Assembly: GCA_016342755.1 (NCBI GenBank)
Contig: JAEINS010000002.1
Span: forward strand, 226,181-290,180
DNA: 64,000 nucleotides
From: Melioribacteraceae bacterium
GTDB lineage: Bacteria; Bacteroidota; Ignavibacteria; Ignavibacteriales; Melioribacteraceae
Direction: 5' to 3'
The first letter of the stretch is position 1. Every line of letters starts with the position of its first letter. A program made the position numbers and the translations under genes. Of this stretch, positions 63,926 to 64,000 are shown piece after piece. A model generated the notes under the pieces. The model ran no database searches and was not told the origin of the DNA. It worked only from the letters and a program-made list of their open reading frames with translations.

Positions 63926-64000
63926 TGATCTGTCCCCAAAAAGTTAGACACCAAATTACTAATATGTATCCAATAGTTCAAATCTAGATTTCATTTCTTT
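63926..64000 (-). mobile_element. End of a putative IS3-like insertion sequence
   Basis: On the plus strand TGATCTGTCCCCAAAAAGTTAGACA (63926-63950) closely resembles the terminal repeat of IS3/IS150-type elements, which often end in a G/C-rich run then AAAAAGTTAGACA. Just inside it the minus strand ends a protein frame (63959) that could be the transposase. The element runs off the window. Identification is by resemblance only. Confidence 0.55.
63959..64000 (-). CDS. Partial C-terminus of a possible transposase
   Basis: Thirteen codons to the window edge, reading KEMKSRFELLDTY-stop on the minus strand. It lies 8 bases inside the putative terminal repeat, as transposase genes often do. Too short to identify on its own. 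Confidence 0.35.
   Translation of the reverse strand, partial: KEMKSRFELLDTY

Overview
The window looks like a chromosomal segment of an AT-rich Gram-negative bacterium of the Bacteroidota/Chlorobiota/Ignavibacteriota group, most likely Ignavibacteria. The evidence is indirect. Two secreted proteins end in type IX secretion (T9SS) sorting domains of the NYPNPFNP type. There are TonB-dependent receptors, a GWxTD-TPR protein, a DUF4783 protein and a COX24/AURKAIP1-like mini ribosomal protein. Many genes have clear AGGAG-type ribosome binding sites, unlike most Bacteroidetes proper. No plasmid or phage backbone is visible.

Layout. 1-3.8 kb is the start of the division and cell-wall cluster on the minus strand (mraZ, rsmH, an ftsL-like gene, ftsI running off the edge), with a promoter and candidate MraZ operator. 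4-8 kb holds a TonB-dependent receptor, tRNA-Thr(CGT), a 31-residue ribosomal protein, a zinc-ribbon/TPR membrane protein and an HU-family protein. 8-24 kb is mixed housekeeping: TPR protein, S9 and M3 peptidases, HDOD protein, a GMP reductase-like enzyme, an FAD oxidoreductase, a phosphatase/fructosamine-kinase pair (protein deglycation), an aldo-keto reductase, a POT peptide transporter and a lipoprotein amidase. 23.5-31.3 kb is a minus-strand run: DUF4783 protein, giant NtrY-like sensor kinase, and AddA-like helicase-nuclease. 32.4-35.3 kb is the pyrimidine operon pyrR-pyrB-pyrC, with an intrinsic terminator hairpin abutting the pyrR start codon.

35.3-36.7 kb is a 1.45-kb region without a confident gene. 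It is packed with repeats: dispersed palindromes, a 42-bp tandem repeat and twin hairpins. It precedes a four-gene plus-strand cluster (36.7-43.7 kb) of unrecognised envelope proteins ending in a 1347-residue T9SS-exported protein. 43.9-49 kb holds an OmpA-type protein, a small cysteine-rich protein, rfbD and a cyclase/TolB-like/TPR regulator with an in-frame TGA. 49-52.4 kb is the succinate dehydrogenase/fumarate reductase operon sdhCAB. 52.5-57.2 kb carries a TonB-like protein, a GWxTD protein, a carboxypeptidase-regulatory-domain protein and an alpha/beta hydrolase. 57.4-59.3 kb is cysE-cysK (cysteine synthesis), separated by a dispersed palindrome. 59.3-60 kb is a two-domain gene broken by an in-frame TAA. 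60.6-63.8 kb holds a T9SS beta-helix protein with a possible Cys/His hydrolase domain and a sulfatase-modifying-factor-like lipoprotein. The last 75 bases look like the end of an IS3-like insertion sequence.

The strongest second-look items are the pyrR leader, the two otherwise intact genes each with one in-frame stop, the repeat-dense 35.3-36.7 kb region with its downstream envelope cluster, and the beta-helix protein's N-terminal domain. I did not find a defence island, CRISPR array or integrated element inside the window.
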